The notes: a model not told the origin generated them from the letters alone. A DNA stretch of 64,000 nt from Agrobacterium cavarae (GCF_004310285.1 NZ_SISF01000033.1:124001-188000), one strand, 5' to 3'; shown: positions 16,544 to 25,340, numbered from the stretch's first letter. Program-made: numbers and translations.

Positions 16544-17338
16544 ATGCAGGACGACACGCTGCCGCTTCCCGTTCAGAGCACATTGCTTGAGGCGGCATCC
16601 GAAAACGGCATACGCCATGGTTTCTTCACCCGTGAAGGCGGCGTTTCGAAAGGCATCTATCGCGGTCTGAATGTCGGTCTCGGCTCGCAAGACGAGCGCC
16701 AGTCGGTACTGGAAAATCGCAGCCGCGTCGCCAGATGGTTCGGTCTTCCAGAAGAGCGGCTTGCAACCGTCCACCAGATCCACTCCCCTAACGTGGTCGT
16801 GATCGATGAAGCCTATGATGGCGACAGGCCCCAGGCCGACGGCATGGTGACGGCGACGCCCGGCGTCATCATTGGCGTGTTGAGCGCCGATTGCGGGCCG
16901 ATCCTTTTTGCCGACAGCCAGGCTAGCGTCGTCGGTGCGGCCCATGCGGGGTGGAAGGGCGCGGTTCATGGCGTTCTGGAAAACACCATCGACAGCATGA
17001 TCGCGCTTGGCGCACGCCGCGAAAACATCGTTGCCGCACTTGGCCCCTCCATCGCACAGGAGAATTACGAAGTGGGCCCGGAGCGTGTGGAAGACCTCAA
17101 GCGGCTCGACCCCACCTACGAACAATACTTCGCCCCCTCGAAGAACGAGGGCCATGCCTATTTCGACCTCAAGCAACTGACCATGGATCGCCTCGCCAAG
17201 GCAGGCGTCCGGGCCGAAAATCTCAATCTCTGCACCTATCCGGATGACAAGCGTTTCTTTTCCTTCCGCAGGACCACGCATCTGTCCGAGCCGGATTACG
17301 GGCGGCAGATCTCAGCAATAGCAATTTTGGAGACGTAA
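16544..17338 (+). CDS. pgeF: Peptidoglycan editing factor PgeF / polyphenol oxidase (YfiH family)
   Basis: 264 residues. The metal site of the family is intact: H80 (TVHQIHS), C117 (SADCGPILF) and H134 (AAHAGWKGA), matching H71/C107/H124 of E. coli YfiH. Members act as a peptidoglycan editing factor removing mis-incorporated L-Ser, and as laccase-like or purine nucleoside phosphorylase enzymes. ATG at 16544 was chosen because the upstream extension has no family similarity and AAAGGA precedes this ATG. The next gene begins 1 bp after the stop. Confidence 0.92.
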   Translation: MQDDTLPLPVQSTLLEAASENGIRHGFFTREGGVSKGIYRGLNVGLGSQDERQSVLENRSRVARWFGLPEERLATVHQIHSPNVVVIDEAYDGDRPQADGMVTATPGVIIGVLSADCGPILFADSQASVVGAAHAGWKGAVHGVLENTIDSMIALGARRENIVAALGPSIAQENYEVGPERVEDLKRLDPTYEQYFAPSKNEGHAYFDLKQLTMDRLAKAGVRAENLNLCTYPDDKRFFSFRRTTHLSEPDYGRQISAIAILET

Positions 17339-17339
17339 T

Positions 17340-18491
17340 ATGGCTCTACACTTCGAACCCGCCGAATTCGAGGCCCGTCGCGCCCGCCTGATCGAGAAGA
17401 TGGCAGAGGAAAAGCTGGATGCGGTGCTGCTCTTCGCCCAGGAGAGCATGTACTGGCTGACTGGCTACGACACCTTCGGCTATTGCTTCTTCCAGACGCT
17501 GATCGTCAAGGCCGATGGCTCGGTGTCGCTTTTGACGCGCTCCGCCGATCTGCGTCAGGCCCGTCATACGTCGAATATCGAGAACATCGTCATCTGGGTG
17601 GATCGTCTCAACGCAGATCCGACGCTCGATCTCAAGAACCTGATGAGCGAGATGGATCTGCTCGGTTGCCGCGTCGGCATCGAGTTCGATACGCATGGCA
17701 TGACCGGTCGCGTGGCGCGCCTGCTGGACAACCAGTTGGCAAGCTTCTGCCAGATCGTCGATGCCTCCTACCTCGTCAGCACGCTTCGCCTGGTAAAAAG
17801 CCCAGCCGAAATTGCCTATGCCAAACGCGCCGGAGAGCTTGCCGATGATGCGCTCGATGCGGCCATCGCCCTGATCAAGCCAGGCGCGGATGAAGCCGAC
17901 ATTCTGGCCGCCATGCAGGGCGCGGTCTTTTCCGGCGGCGGCGATTATCCCGCCAACGAATTCATCATCGGCTCCGGCCCTGATGCGCTTCTTTGCCGCT
18001 ACAAGGCCGGCCGCCGCAAGCTCGATGCCAAGGACCAGATCACGCTCGAATGGGCAGGTGCGAGCGCCCATTACCACGCGGCGATGATGCGCACCGTCGT
18101 CATCGGCGAACCGGAGTTCCGCCACAAGGAACTCTACAACGCCTGCGCGGAAAACATCCGGGCCATCGAAGAGGTCCTTCGCCCCGGCTACACCTTCGGC
18201 GATGTGTTCGACGTGCATGCCAAGATCATGGATGAGCGCGGCTTGACCCGCCACCGCCTCAACGCCTGCGGATACTCGCTTGGCGCGCGCTTCTCCCCCT
18301 CCTGGATGGAGCATCAGATGTTCTATGCCGGCAACACCCAGGAAATCCTGCCGAACATGACACTCTTCGTGCATATGATCATCATGGACAGCGATGCCGG
18401 CATCGCCATGACGCTCGGTCAGACCTATGTGACGACCGAGGGTGCCCCACAATCGCTGTCCCGTCACAGCCTCGATATGCTGACCGCCTGA
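17340..18491 (+). CDS. Creatinase/M24-fold protein (Xaa-Pro peptidase family) lacking metal ligands
   Basis: 383 residues: a creatinase N-domain (about 10-145) and a pita-bread domain (155-375). The M24 order of motifs is recognisable, but every metal-ligand position is substituted by my alignment. The DxG Asp is E237 (TLEWAG), the SDxTRT Asp is A248 (YHAAMMRT), the GHG His is Y312, and the two late Glu are about H345 and L359. This resembles creatinase and ectoine-hydrolase-like (DoeA) members, which hydrolyse small guanidino/amidino substrates without metals, more than true Xaa-Pro dipeptidases. It is coupled to pgeF (1-bp gap). Activity unknown. Confidence 0.82.
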   Translation: MALHFEPAEFEARRARLIEKMAEEKLDAVLLFAQESMYWLTGYDTFGYCFFQTLIVKADGSVSLLTRSADLRQARHTSNIENIVIWVDRLNADPTLDLKNLMSEMDLLGCRVGIEFDTHGMTGRVARLLDNQLASFCQIVDASYLVSTLRLVKSPAEIAYAKRAGELADDALDAAIALIKPGADEADILAAMQGAVFSGGGDYPANEFIIGSGPDALLCRYKAGRRKLDAKDQITLEWAGASAHYHAAMMRTVVIGEPEFRHKELYNACAENIRAIEEVLRPGYTFGDVFDVHAKIMDERGLTRHRLNACGYSLGARFSPSWMEHQMFYAGNTQEILPNMTLFVHMIIMDSDAGIAMTLGQTYVTTEGAPQSLSRHSLDMLTA

Positions 18492-18569
18492 TTTGACTCC
18501 AAACACAAACCACCCTTAAATCACAGCAATCCTGGGGAGGACGGAGCCAATGATGAAAAGATACAAGGC

Positions 18570-19274
18570 ATGAAGAGGCTCGGTGCGCTCCTTGCAGTTC
18601 CGGGCCTCGTGATGGCTCTTTCTGCATGCAACACCAGCGATGCGCTTACCCCGCAAGTCAATGTCGGGCACAATCAGACGCCATCGACCCCCGTCAATCA
18701 GGGCGATCTCGACCAGATGGCGGCAGCCGCTGATCGCTCCGGTTCTGGCGTCGCTTCGCAAGTGCCGGCCTATGCGCCACAGAACACGCTTCAGGCGCAA
18801 GCCCAGGCGATGACGAGCGGCGTTCAGTATGGGCAGCCCGTCAGCCGCCAGGCTCAGCAGCCACCGTCCCAACCGCAGCAGCAGACGGCAGCGCTTGCGC
18901 CGTCGGGTGGCGCCAGCATTCGCTTCCTGCCGATCATTGGCGCGCCGGTCCAGGCCGTCACGCCGCTCTCCAGGCAACTGGGCGCCGAAGCCCGCGCCAA
19001 GGGCCTGACGATCCTGCCTTCCGCCGATACCTCGGCCAACAACATCCTGAAGGGATACCTGTCCGCCTTCGAAGATGGCAGCAAGGTTACGATCGTCTAT
19101 GTCTGGGATATTCTCGATGCCAATGGCGCGCGGCTTCACCGCCTCCAGGGGCAGGAATCAGTGGCCTCGCGCGGAAGCGACCCATGGTCGGCTGTCACCG
19201 ATGGCGTGATGCAGAAGATCGCAGCCAAGACGCTGGATGATTACCAGGCATGGCGGCAGAGCGGGCGTGGATAA
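18570..19274 (+). CDS. Putative lipoprotein, function unknown
   Basis: 234 residues with a lipoprotein signal: basic start, hydrophobic stretch, and lipobox LSAC with lipidated C20. A long low-complexity linker rich in Gln, Pro and Ala follows (about 25-110, including QQPPSQPQQQTAAL). The C-terminal half (about 115-230) is a compact alpha-beta domain (FLPIIGAPVQAVTPLSRQL, then KVTIVYVWDILDANGARLHR). Modification would depend on Lgt, encoded 4 kb upstream. Placed just before prs. No enzymatic motif seen. Confidence 0.85.
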   Translation: MKRLGALLAVPGLVMALSACNTSDALTPQVNVGHNQTPSTPVNQGDLDQMAAAADRSGSGVASQVPAYAPQNTLQAQAQAMTSGVQYGQPVSRQAQQPPSQPQQQTAALAPSGGASIRFLPIIGAPVQAVTPLSRQLGAEARAKGLTILPSADTSANNILKGYLSAFEDGSKVTIVYVWDILDANGARLHRLQGQESVASRGSDPWSAVTDGVMQKIAAKTLDDYQAWRQSGRG

Positions 19275-19543
19275 GTCAGTCGGTCGAAGGCGCTTGCGCC
19301 GATCCAATCGATTGAAGCGACATTGAAAACAGCCGAGTCACAAAGTTTTCACGAAAATCATGGGTAACGCGGTTCCGGCTATTGCATTCACAGGCAACAG
19401 CGCTATTAAGGCGCCCATGGCAAAACGGCATGTCCGGCGCCCTTCTGGGCCGGGTATTCCTTCCCGTTGAACGACGCAGTGGCCGCGGAACAGACTTTAA
19501 AAATCCCGGGCTCAAGCGATGGCATGGAAAACAGGCGGCACCC

Positions 19544-20476
19544 ATGAAGGTTTTCGCAGGCAATTCGAACCGGCATCTGGCCGAAGCGATCTGCAAGTAT
19601 CTCAATGTTCCCCTGGGAAATGCCACAGTAAAACGGTTTGCGGACCAGGAAATCTTTGTAGAAATCGGTGAAAATGTACGCGGCGAGGACGTTTTCCTCG
19701 TCCAGTCCACATCCTTTCCCGCCAACGACCACCTGATGGAACTGCTGATCATGATCGACGCGATGCGTCGTTCCTCGGCAAAGCGCATCACCGCCGTTCT
19801 CCCCTATTTCGGCTACGCCCGACAGGACCGCAAGGCCGGTCCAAGAACGCCGATCTCGGCAAAGCTCGTTGCCAATCTGATTACCGAAGCCGGCGCCGAT
19901 CGCGTCCTGACGCTCGATCTTCACGCCGGCCAGATCCAGGGCTTCTTCGATATCCCGACGGACAACCTTTTCGCCGCGCCAATTCTGGCCCGCGACGTCA
20001 AGGAACACTACGACACCAATAACGTCATGGTCGTTTCGCCGGACGTCGGCGGTGTGGTTCGCGCCCGCGCGCTTGCCAAACGTCTCGACTGTCTGCTCGC
20101 GATCGTCGACAAGCGTCGCGATCGACCAGGCGAGTCGGAAGTCATGAACGTCATCGGTGACGTCTCCGGCAAAGACTGCATTCTGATCGACGACATCGTC
20201 GATTCCGGTGGTACGCTCTGCAACGCAGCCGAAGCGCTGCTGAAAAACGGCGCAACCAGCGTCACCGCCTACATCACCCACGGCGTTCTCTCCGGCGGCG
20301 CCGTCGCCCGCGTGGCATCCTCCAAGTTGCGCGAACTCGTCATCACCGACAGCATCCAGCCGACCACCGGCGTACAGTCCGCCCACAACATCCGCGTGAT
20401 CACCACCGCCACTCTGCTGGGCGAAGCGATCAACCGCACGGCGATGGAACAGTCGGTTTCGGGTCTCTTCGATTGA
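19544..20476 (+). CDS. prs: Ribose-phosphate pyrophosphokinase (PRPP synthetase)
   Basis: 310 residues, standard class I length. Visible motifs are the N-terminal MKVFAGNSNRHLAEAI, the catalytic flexible-loop region YARQDRKAGPRTPIS (~96-110), the metal-binding LTLDLHAGQIQGFF, and the ribose-phosphate loop ILIDDIVDSGGTLCNA (~215-230). It makes PRPP from ribose 5-phosphate and ATP for nucleotide, histidine and tryptophan synthesis. ATG at 19544 was chosen because MKVFAG is the conserved start; a longer frame upstream is not conserved. Apt, a PRPP consumer, lies at 35.5 kb. Confidence 0.96.
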   Translation: MKVFAGNSNRHLAEAICKYLNVPLGNATVKRFADQEIFVEIGENVRGEDVFLVQSTSFPANDHLMELLIMIDAMRRSSAKRITAVLPYFGYARQDRKAGPRTPISAKLVANLITEAGADRVLTLDLHAGQIQGFFDIPTDNLFAAPILARDVKEHYDTNNVMVVSPDVGGVVRARALAKRLDCLLAIVDKRRDRPGESEVMNVIGDVSGKDCILIDDIVDSGGTLCNAAEALLKNGATSVTAYITHGVLSGGAVARVASSKLRELVITDSIQPTTGVQSAHNIRVITTATLLGEAINRTAMEQSVSGLFD

Positions 20477-20519
20477 TCTAGCTGCTCCTTCGCCTTCTAC
20501 ATCCGCCGTTGGAAACGAG

Positions 20520-20534
20520 TAGGACTCACTCCTA
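20520..20534 (+). promoter_or_regulatory. Candidate operator of the ParDE-type operon
   Basis: TAGGA-CTCAC-TCCTA, a perfect 5-bp dyad about 40 bp upstream of the antitoxin start. Type II antitoxins repress their own operons at such sites; the assignment is by position only. Confidence 0.4.
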
Positions 20535-20574
20535 TCTTGGTGTATTCTCCGATGGCGATATGAAGGTGATGACC

Positions 20575-20853
20575 ATGCGCACAACACAGTCCCTCAGCAT
20601 TACCCTACCATTGGACATGGCGGAAATGGTCAAAGCCAAGGTAGCGTCTGGTGAGTATGCGAGCGAAAGCGAAGTGATCCGCGATGGTTTGAGAACGCTC
20701 GCCGCGCAAGACGCGGCAGTGGACCGTTGGCTTCGGGATGAAGTCGTGGAGGCATACGATGCTCACAAATCAGATCCGACACGCACGGTTACGCTCGAGG
20801 AAGGCTTAGCAAACGTCCGATCCCGCGTCGCCAAGCGTGAAGGTCGCGGTTGA
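20575..20853 (+). CDS. Type II antitoxin, ParD/CC2985 family
   Basis: 92 residues. The N-terminal ribbon-helix-helix (SLSITLPLDMAEMVKAKVASGEYASESEVIRDGLRTL begins near residue 5) is the ParD DNA-binding and dimerisation domain. The acidic/flexible C-terminus (ending NVRSRVAKREGRG) wraps the toxin in known complexes. It immediately precedes the toxin (stop TGA, then GTG start, no gap). Three in-frame ATGs exist; ATG 20575 has AAGG 9 nt upstream and the usual MRTTQS-type start. Confidence 0.9.
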   Translation: MRTTQSLSITLPLDMAEMVKAKVASGEYASESEVIRDGLRTLAAQDAAVDRWLRDEVVEAYDAHKSDPTRTVTLEEGLANVRSRVAKREGRG

Positions 20854-21162
20854 GTGAAACGTCATATGGTGCGTCTCACTCCCGAGGCGCAAAACGATCT
20901 TGTCAGCATCTACGACTATATCGTTGACGTGTCAGGCTCATCCCGCGTTGCTGACAGATATCTTGACTGCATCGGTAAATTCTTGAGTGGTCTGACCGTG
21001 TTTCCCGAGCGCGGCACGCTTAGAGATGACGTTCGTGACGGACTGCGGATTATCGGCTTTGAGCGAAACGCCAGCGTCGCGTTCATCGTTGAAGACGAGA
21101 GTGTCATCATCCTTCGGATTCTTGGCAAAGGACAAGAATTTCGCCAAGCCAACAAAGATTGA
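20854..21162 (+). CDS. Type II toxin, RelE/ParE family
   Basis: 102 residues with the ParE fold: VRLTPEAQNDLVSIYDYIVDVSGS (helix pair), FPERGTLRDDVRDGLRIIGFERNASVAFIVE and VIILRILGKGQEF. ParE toxins poison DNA gyrase, while RelE relatives cleave mRNA; the target here is undetermined. GTG start directly after the antitoxin stop. The gene ends only 7 bp from the convergent PAP2 gene, so no terminator fits between them. Confidence 0.9.
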   Translation: MKRHMVRLTPEAQNDLVSIYDYIVDVSGSSRVADRYLDCIGKFLSGLTVFPERGTLRDDVRDGLRIIGFERNASVAFIVEDESVIILRILGKGQEFRQANKD

Positions 21163-21169
21163 AGCAGCG

Positions 21170-22048
21170 TTAGTCGACTGCCACGTTTGAGTGTCGCTGC
21201 GAGGGCCACATCTTTGCCTTCGCCGCCCATGCCCGCAGATCGATCACCGTCTTCACACCTTTCCTGACCAGCATAACCAGCCACCGTCTCGCGTAGATTC
21301 GGGAGTAGTTCAGAATGGCGCGCACGTCCGTCACCACCGGGCGGACTGTGAAGACTTGCCGATGCTGCCCAATCGCGAGAACACGATAGAGGATAAGGGA
21401 CGTCAGCGCGGCAAAGAGGATCGACATCGTCGTGTCACTGAGGAAATGGCGTCCCGCAGCCATGCGCATGGCGGCCGTTGCTGTGATCAGGAAAGCAGCG
21501 ATTACCGTGCAGACGACCTTGCCGCTGCGTGGCAGCTGCGGCCAGAGCAAGACGCAGACCGGCAGGACGACGCTTGCAACCAGCGCCGCCTCGCCGGATG
21601 AAAAGGAACAGTTCTTGAAGCACTGATTGCTCAGCTGAAACGCCGGCGTGAATGTCTGAAACCCGCCGAATTCAATCACGCCGTCAGGCCTGGCGCGGCC
21701 CAGCCATGTCTTCAGGATACCATTGACCAGCAGTCCGGCGCAGGCCAGCGTATTGCCCCAGATGAACGCCCAGACCCGCCAGCCGGTCTGCTGCTTGGTT
21801 CCGATCAGGACGTTGCCCAGGAAGATGAGGAATGTGACGACAGCAAACGCCTCCCCGCCGTGACGCAACACATCTCTCCAGAACATGAAGTCCGGGCTGC
21901 GGCCCACCCAGTCACCAGCCTGCCCGTTAAAGAACAGGGAGGAAATTCTGAGGTCCAGGAAGGGGAAAGCCGCGAAGACGATGACGGCGCAAAGCGTTGC
22001 GATCGTCAGCCAGATGGTGAGCCGCATATGGAGGATGTCATGGTCCAT
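21170..22048 (-). CDS. PAP2-superfamily membrane phosphatase (lipid phosphatase-like)
   Basis: 292 residues with about six hydrophobic helices. The three PAP2 motifs are recognisable: KX6RP at K113-P121 (KTWLGRARP), the middle motif at S151-E153 (SSGE in place of PSGH), and RX5HX3D at R195/H201/D205 (RMAAGRHFLSD). The usual histidine of motif 2 is a glutamate. Members dephosphorylate lipid A, phosphatidylglycerol-phosphate or undecaprenyl pyrophosphate. The start overlaps the end of the GT39 gene by 11 bp, with GAGGGGG upstream, so the two are translated together, suggesting a joint role in lipid A or polyprenyl-linked glycan modification. Confidence 0.85.
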   Translation of the reverse strand: MDHDILHMRLTIWLTIATLCAVIVFAAFPFLDLRISSLFFNGQAGDWVGRSPDFMFWRDVLRHGGEAFAVVTFLIFLGNVLIGTKQQTGWRVWAFIWGNTLACAGLLVNGILKTWLGRARPDGVIEFGGFQTFTPAFQLSNQCFKNCSFSSGEAALVASVVLPVCVLLWPQLPRSGKVVCTVIAAFLITATAAMRMAAGRHFLSDTTMSILFAALTSLILYRVLAIGQHRQVFTVRPVVTDVRAILNYSRIYARRWLVMLVRKGVKTVIDLRAWAAKAKMWPSQRHSNVAVD

Positions 22049-23552
22049 GGTTCGCCCCCTCAAGGCAGGAGGCTGGGATTTTCCAAAGACCCACCGTAGC
22101 GCGTTCCATGAAGCCGGCGGTCGCGGCCCATTCGGCCTGCGGCGGCTCATCCTTCATGCAGGCGGGAAGCGAGTCGGCTCGCGATAGGAGAAGCGCGTTG
22201 GCCGTCTCGCCCGGCTGCAGCGGATAGAGCAGCGCATAGTGACTGGAGGGAGGCTCAACACCCTCGTTCCACGCCCGTGGCACAATGTGGTGGTCGTCTC
22301 TCAACTGATAGAACATTTCCGCCAGGAAGGACCGGTCGGACGCAACGAGAACGTGAGCGTCAAGCCTTCTCGCATCTGCAATCGCTGTCGATACCAGAGC
22401 AAACCGCCCGAGATAGCGCTTCAACGCCAGATCGCCATTGGGAAGACGCAACTCCGTACCGAAGATGGTCAGCAGCGGCAGGATGATGGCGGCGACGGTG
22501 TTGAGAATGAGCGACGCCCGCAGCCAATGCGGTCGTGCCGCAAGCCACGGCGTTGCAAGCAGGAGGCCTGCTGCATAGGCGCCGACGGCCCAGTTGGCGA
22601 AGGCGCGCGAGATCAGAGCCTGCGCGGTCATCAACAGGAGAAGTGGAATGCTGAGTGCGCAGAGAGACCGCACCGTCGGGTTTCTCACATCCCGCAGGGC
22701 CATCAGCATGGCGATGAAAACGAAGGGGCCGACGACACCGGCCTGCGCGCCAAAGAAACCCAGCGCCGAGCCGAAGTTCAGCCCGGCAGCATTCCAGTGG
22801 GCAATCGAGACCGTGTGGCGGGCAGTGGCGAAGTCATGCGCATAGTTCCACCACAGATTGGGCGTGACGACGAGCGTGGCGACCGCTCCCGCGAACAGAG
22901 CATGTGACCACCGAACCCGCCAGTTCCTGTCGAGATAGGCCGCCAGCGGCACGAAGGGAAACAGAAAGGCCATGGCGTATTTCGACAGAAATCCAAGGCC
23001 AACAGCAAAGCCAAGCCCGATCGCCAGTATCAAGGCCAGCGGCCCGCCTTCAGTCCTTATGGCAGAAAGTTTACGCCACAGGATCAGCGAGACGACGATG
23101 AAAAGCAGCATCGGCGTATCGGTGGAAATCAACAGGCTGGAAAGCGAGACGCCCGGCAGCGTGATGTAGATGATCGCCGCCAGCGCGCCGATCCGTGCAT
23201 CGTAGATCATCCGCCCCAGATAGAACATCGCAGCCGCGGTCATCGCATGCAGGATTGGCGCCGCCAAACGGACGTCGAAAGTCCCCTCGCCGCCCATAAT
23301 CCAGGTGGTCAAGCGAATGACCCAGCCGATCAGCGGCGGCTTGGAATAGGCCCCGAAGGCCATCTCCCGGCTCCACAGCCAATATTGCGCCTCATCGACG
23401 AAGAGGTCTGTCCTGTCGAAGGCAAGACAGATGATGCGGAACAGGGTAACGCCAAGGACCGAGAAGACAGCAATGGCAACCCAGCGCGAACGCTCCGTTT
23501 CCAGCCCGCCGATGCGTTCCGTGCCGTGAAATTGTCCGGCAACACCGCTCAT
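22038..23552 (-). CDS. GT39/ArnT-like integral-membrane glycosyltransferase
   Basis: About 504 residues with roughly a dozen transmembrane segments. The first periplasmic loop has the catalytic-type acidic pair and the family signature DLFVDEAQYWLWSREMAFGAYSKPPLIGW. ArnT/PMT enzymes use polyprenyl-phosphate sugars as donors on the periplasmic side; acceptors include lipid A and proteins. A soluble C-terminal domain (about 385-500) follows. The downstream PAP2 gene overlaps by 11 bp. The start is uncertain: ATG 23552 (MSGVAGQ) or GTG at 23621, neither with a strong ribosome-binding site. Confidence 0.86.
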   Translation of the reverse strand: MSGVAGQFHGTERIGGLETERSRWVAIAVFSVLGVTLFRIICLAFDRTDLFVDEAQYWLWSREMAFGAYSKPPLIGWVIRLTTWIMGGEGTFDVRLAAPILHAMTAAAMFYLGRMIYDARIGALAAIIYITLPGVSLSSLLISTDTPMLLFIVVSLILWRKLSAIRTEGGPLALILAIGLGFAVGLGFLSKYAMAFLFPFVPLAAYLDRNWRVRWSHALFAGAVATLVVTPNLWWNYAHDFATARHTVSIAHWNAAGLNFGSALGFFGAQAGVVGPFVFIAMLMALRDVRNPTVRSLCALSIPLLLLMTAQALISRAFANWAVGAYAAGLLLATPWLAARPHWLRASLILNTVAAIILPLLTIFGTELRLPNGDLALKRYLGRFALVSTAIADARRLDAHVLVASDRSFLAEMFYQLRDDHHIVPRAWNEGVEPPSSHYALLYPLQPGETANALLLSRADSLPACMKDEPPQAEWAATAGFMERATVGLWKIPASCLEGANHGP

Positions 23553-23781
23553 GATTGGCACCAACAGGCGGCGCGAGCGGAATGAAAAAAGTAAAAAAAG
23601 AAAGGGCGCATATCGATCCACGCAACAATATCGAGGAGGATATGCGCCCGATTGATGACACTATTACGTCAACTCAGATCGCCTTGATACAAATGACATC
23701 GGCACTTTTTGAGGACCTTATGCCAGCCATGGCCGGAGTTGGCACCGGCGGAAATGCCGCCGGCACCGGGTTCACGCGGTA

Positions 23782-25299
23782 TCAGAAGAAGCCGAGCTTG
23801 TTCGGGCTGTAGGAGACCAGCAGGTTCTTGGTCTGCTGGTAGTGATCGAGCATCATCTTGTGGGTCTCGCGACCAATGCCCGACTGCTTGTAGCCACCGA
23901 ACGCAGCACCTGCCGGATAGGCATGGTAGCAGTTGGTCCATACGCGACCGGCTTCGATACCCCGACCTGCGCGATAGGCCAGATTGGTGTCGCGGCTCCA
24001 GACACCGGCACCCAGGCCATAGACCGTGTCATTGGCGATTTCGATCGCCTCTTCCACCGTCTTGAAGGTGGTAACGGAAACAACCGGGCCGAAGATTTCC
24101 TCCTGGAAGACCCGCATCTTGTTGTTGCCTTCAAACACAGTCGGCTGGATGTAGAAGCCGTCCTTCAGATTGCCTGAGAGCGATTTCTTGTCGCCGCCGG
24201 TCAGCACCTTGGCGCCTTCCTTCTTGCCGATCTCGAGGTAGCTCATGATCTTGTCGAACTGTTCCTGAGATGCCTGCGCGCCGATCATGGTGGAGGCATT
24301 CAGCGGATCGTCCTGGCTGATCGCCTGCACCCGCTTCAGGGCTTTTTCCATGAAGCGGTCATAGATGGATTCATGCACCAGCGCGCGGGATGGGCATGTG
24401 CAGACTTCGCCTTGGTTCAGCGCGAACATGGCAAAGCCTTCCAGCGCCTTATCGAGGAAGGCATCATCCTCGTTCATCACATCGGCAAAGAAGACATTCG
24501 GCGACTTGCCGCCGAGCTCCAGCGTGATGTTGGTGACGTTATCCGCCGCATAGCGCATGATTTCCTTGCCGACCGAGGTCGAACCGGTGAAGGCAATCTT
24601 GGCGATGCGGTTGCTCTGCGCCAGCGGCTTGCCGGCTTCCATGCCAAGCCCGTTGACGATGTTGAGCACGCCCGGCGGCAGAAGATCCTCGATCAATTCC
24701 ATGACAAGCAGGATGGAAGCAGGTGTCTGCTCGGCCGGCTTCAGCACCACGCAGTTGCCGGCGGCAAGTGCCGGTGCAAGCTTCCAGGCAGCCATCAGGA
24801 TCGGGAAATTCCAGGGAATGATCTGGCCGACGACACCGAGCGGCTCATGGAAATGATAGGCGACGGTGTCATTGTCGATCTGGCCGATCGACCCTTCCTG
24901 CGCGCGAATGCAGCCTGCGAAATAACGGAAGTGATCGATGGTCAGCGGAATATCGGCATTGGTGGTTTCACGAAGCGGCTTGCCGTTATCCCAGGTTTCT
25001 GCCCGGGCGATCAGATCGAGATTGTCCTCGATACGCTGAGCGATTTTGAGAAGAATATTGGAGCGTTCGGTGACGCTCGTGCGGCCCCAGGCTGCGCGCG
25101 CCTTATGCGCGGCATCGAGGGCTGCTTCGATATCACTGGCATCGGAGCGCGGCACTTCGCAGATCTTCTGCCCGGTAACGGGGGAGATATTGTCCATGTA
25201 GCGGCCGGACTTCGGCTCCACCCATTGGCCGCCGACATAGTTGCCGTATTTCAGTTTGAACGGGGTTTCTCCCGCTTTGTGCTGAACCTGGATGTTCAT
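23782..25299 (-). CDS. NAD(P)-dependent aldehyde dehydrogenase (AldB/ExaC-like)
   Basis: 505 residues. The Rossmann region has IAFTGSTSVGKEI, the catalytic glutamate lies in LELGGKSPNVFF, and the nucleophile is the first cysteine of NQGEVCTCPSRALVH. This CTCPSR context is typical of the AldB/ExaC/AcoD subgroup that oxidises acetaldehyde and related short aldehydes. ATG 25299 is preceded by GGGAGG at 8 nt. An AcoR-like regulator is encoded 159 bp upstream on the same strand, and a CGATCA-TTGGT-TGATCG dyad lies 25 bp before the start. Confidence 0.93.
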   Translation of the reverse strand: MNIQVQHKAGETPFKLKYGNYVGGQWVEPKSGRYMDNISPVTGQKICEVPRSDASDIEAALDAAHKARAAWGRTSVTERSNILLKIAQRIEDNLDLIARAETWDNGKPLRETTNADIPLTIDHFRYFAGCIRAQEGSIGQIDNDTVAYHFHEPLGVVGQIIPWNFPILMAAWKLAPALAAGNCVVLKPAEQTPASILLVMELIEDLLPPGVLNIVNGLGMEAGKPLAQSNRIAKIAFTGSTSVGKEIMRYAADNVTNITLELGGKSPNVFFADVMNEDDAFLDKALEGFAMFALNQGEVCTCPSRALVHESIYDRFMEKALKRVQAISQDDPLNASTMIGAQASQEQFDKIMSYLEIGKKEGAKVLTGGDKKSLSGNLKDGFYIQPTVFEGNNKMRVFQEEIFGPVVSVTTFKTVEEAIEIANDTVYGLGAGVWSRDTNLAYRAGRGIEAGRVWTNCYHAYPAGAAFGGYKQSGIGRETHKMMLDHYQQTKNLLVSYSPNKLGFF

Positions 25300-25323
25300 G
25301 TTTTCATCCTCCCTGATGAACAA

Positions 25324-25340
25324 CGATCATTGGTTGATCG
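25324..25340 (-). promoter_or_regulatory. Inverted repeat before the aldehyde dehydrogenase gene
   Basis: CGATCA-5 nt-TGATCG is a perfect 6-bp dyad about 25 bp upstream of the start codon, in the leader or promoter of the dehydrogenase gene. It is a candidate binding site for the adjacent regulator. No -24/-12 (sigma-54) promoter was recognisable in the 159-bp gap. Confidence 0.4.

Noticed and set aside
23739..23770. A GC-rich hairpin after the aldehyde dehydrogenase gene.
   Set aside because: Only a 7-bp core stem pairs, with mismatches beyond it and no T-run; too weak to call a terminator.
23642..23812. A plus-strand 56-codon ORF with GAGGAGG upstream, between the glycosyltransferase and aldehyde dehydrogenase genes.
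   Set aside because: The ribosome-binding site is only 2 nt from the ATG, the product looks random, and its end overlaps the 3' end of the dehydrogenase gene on the other strand.
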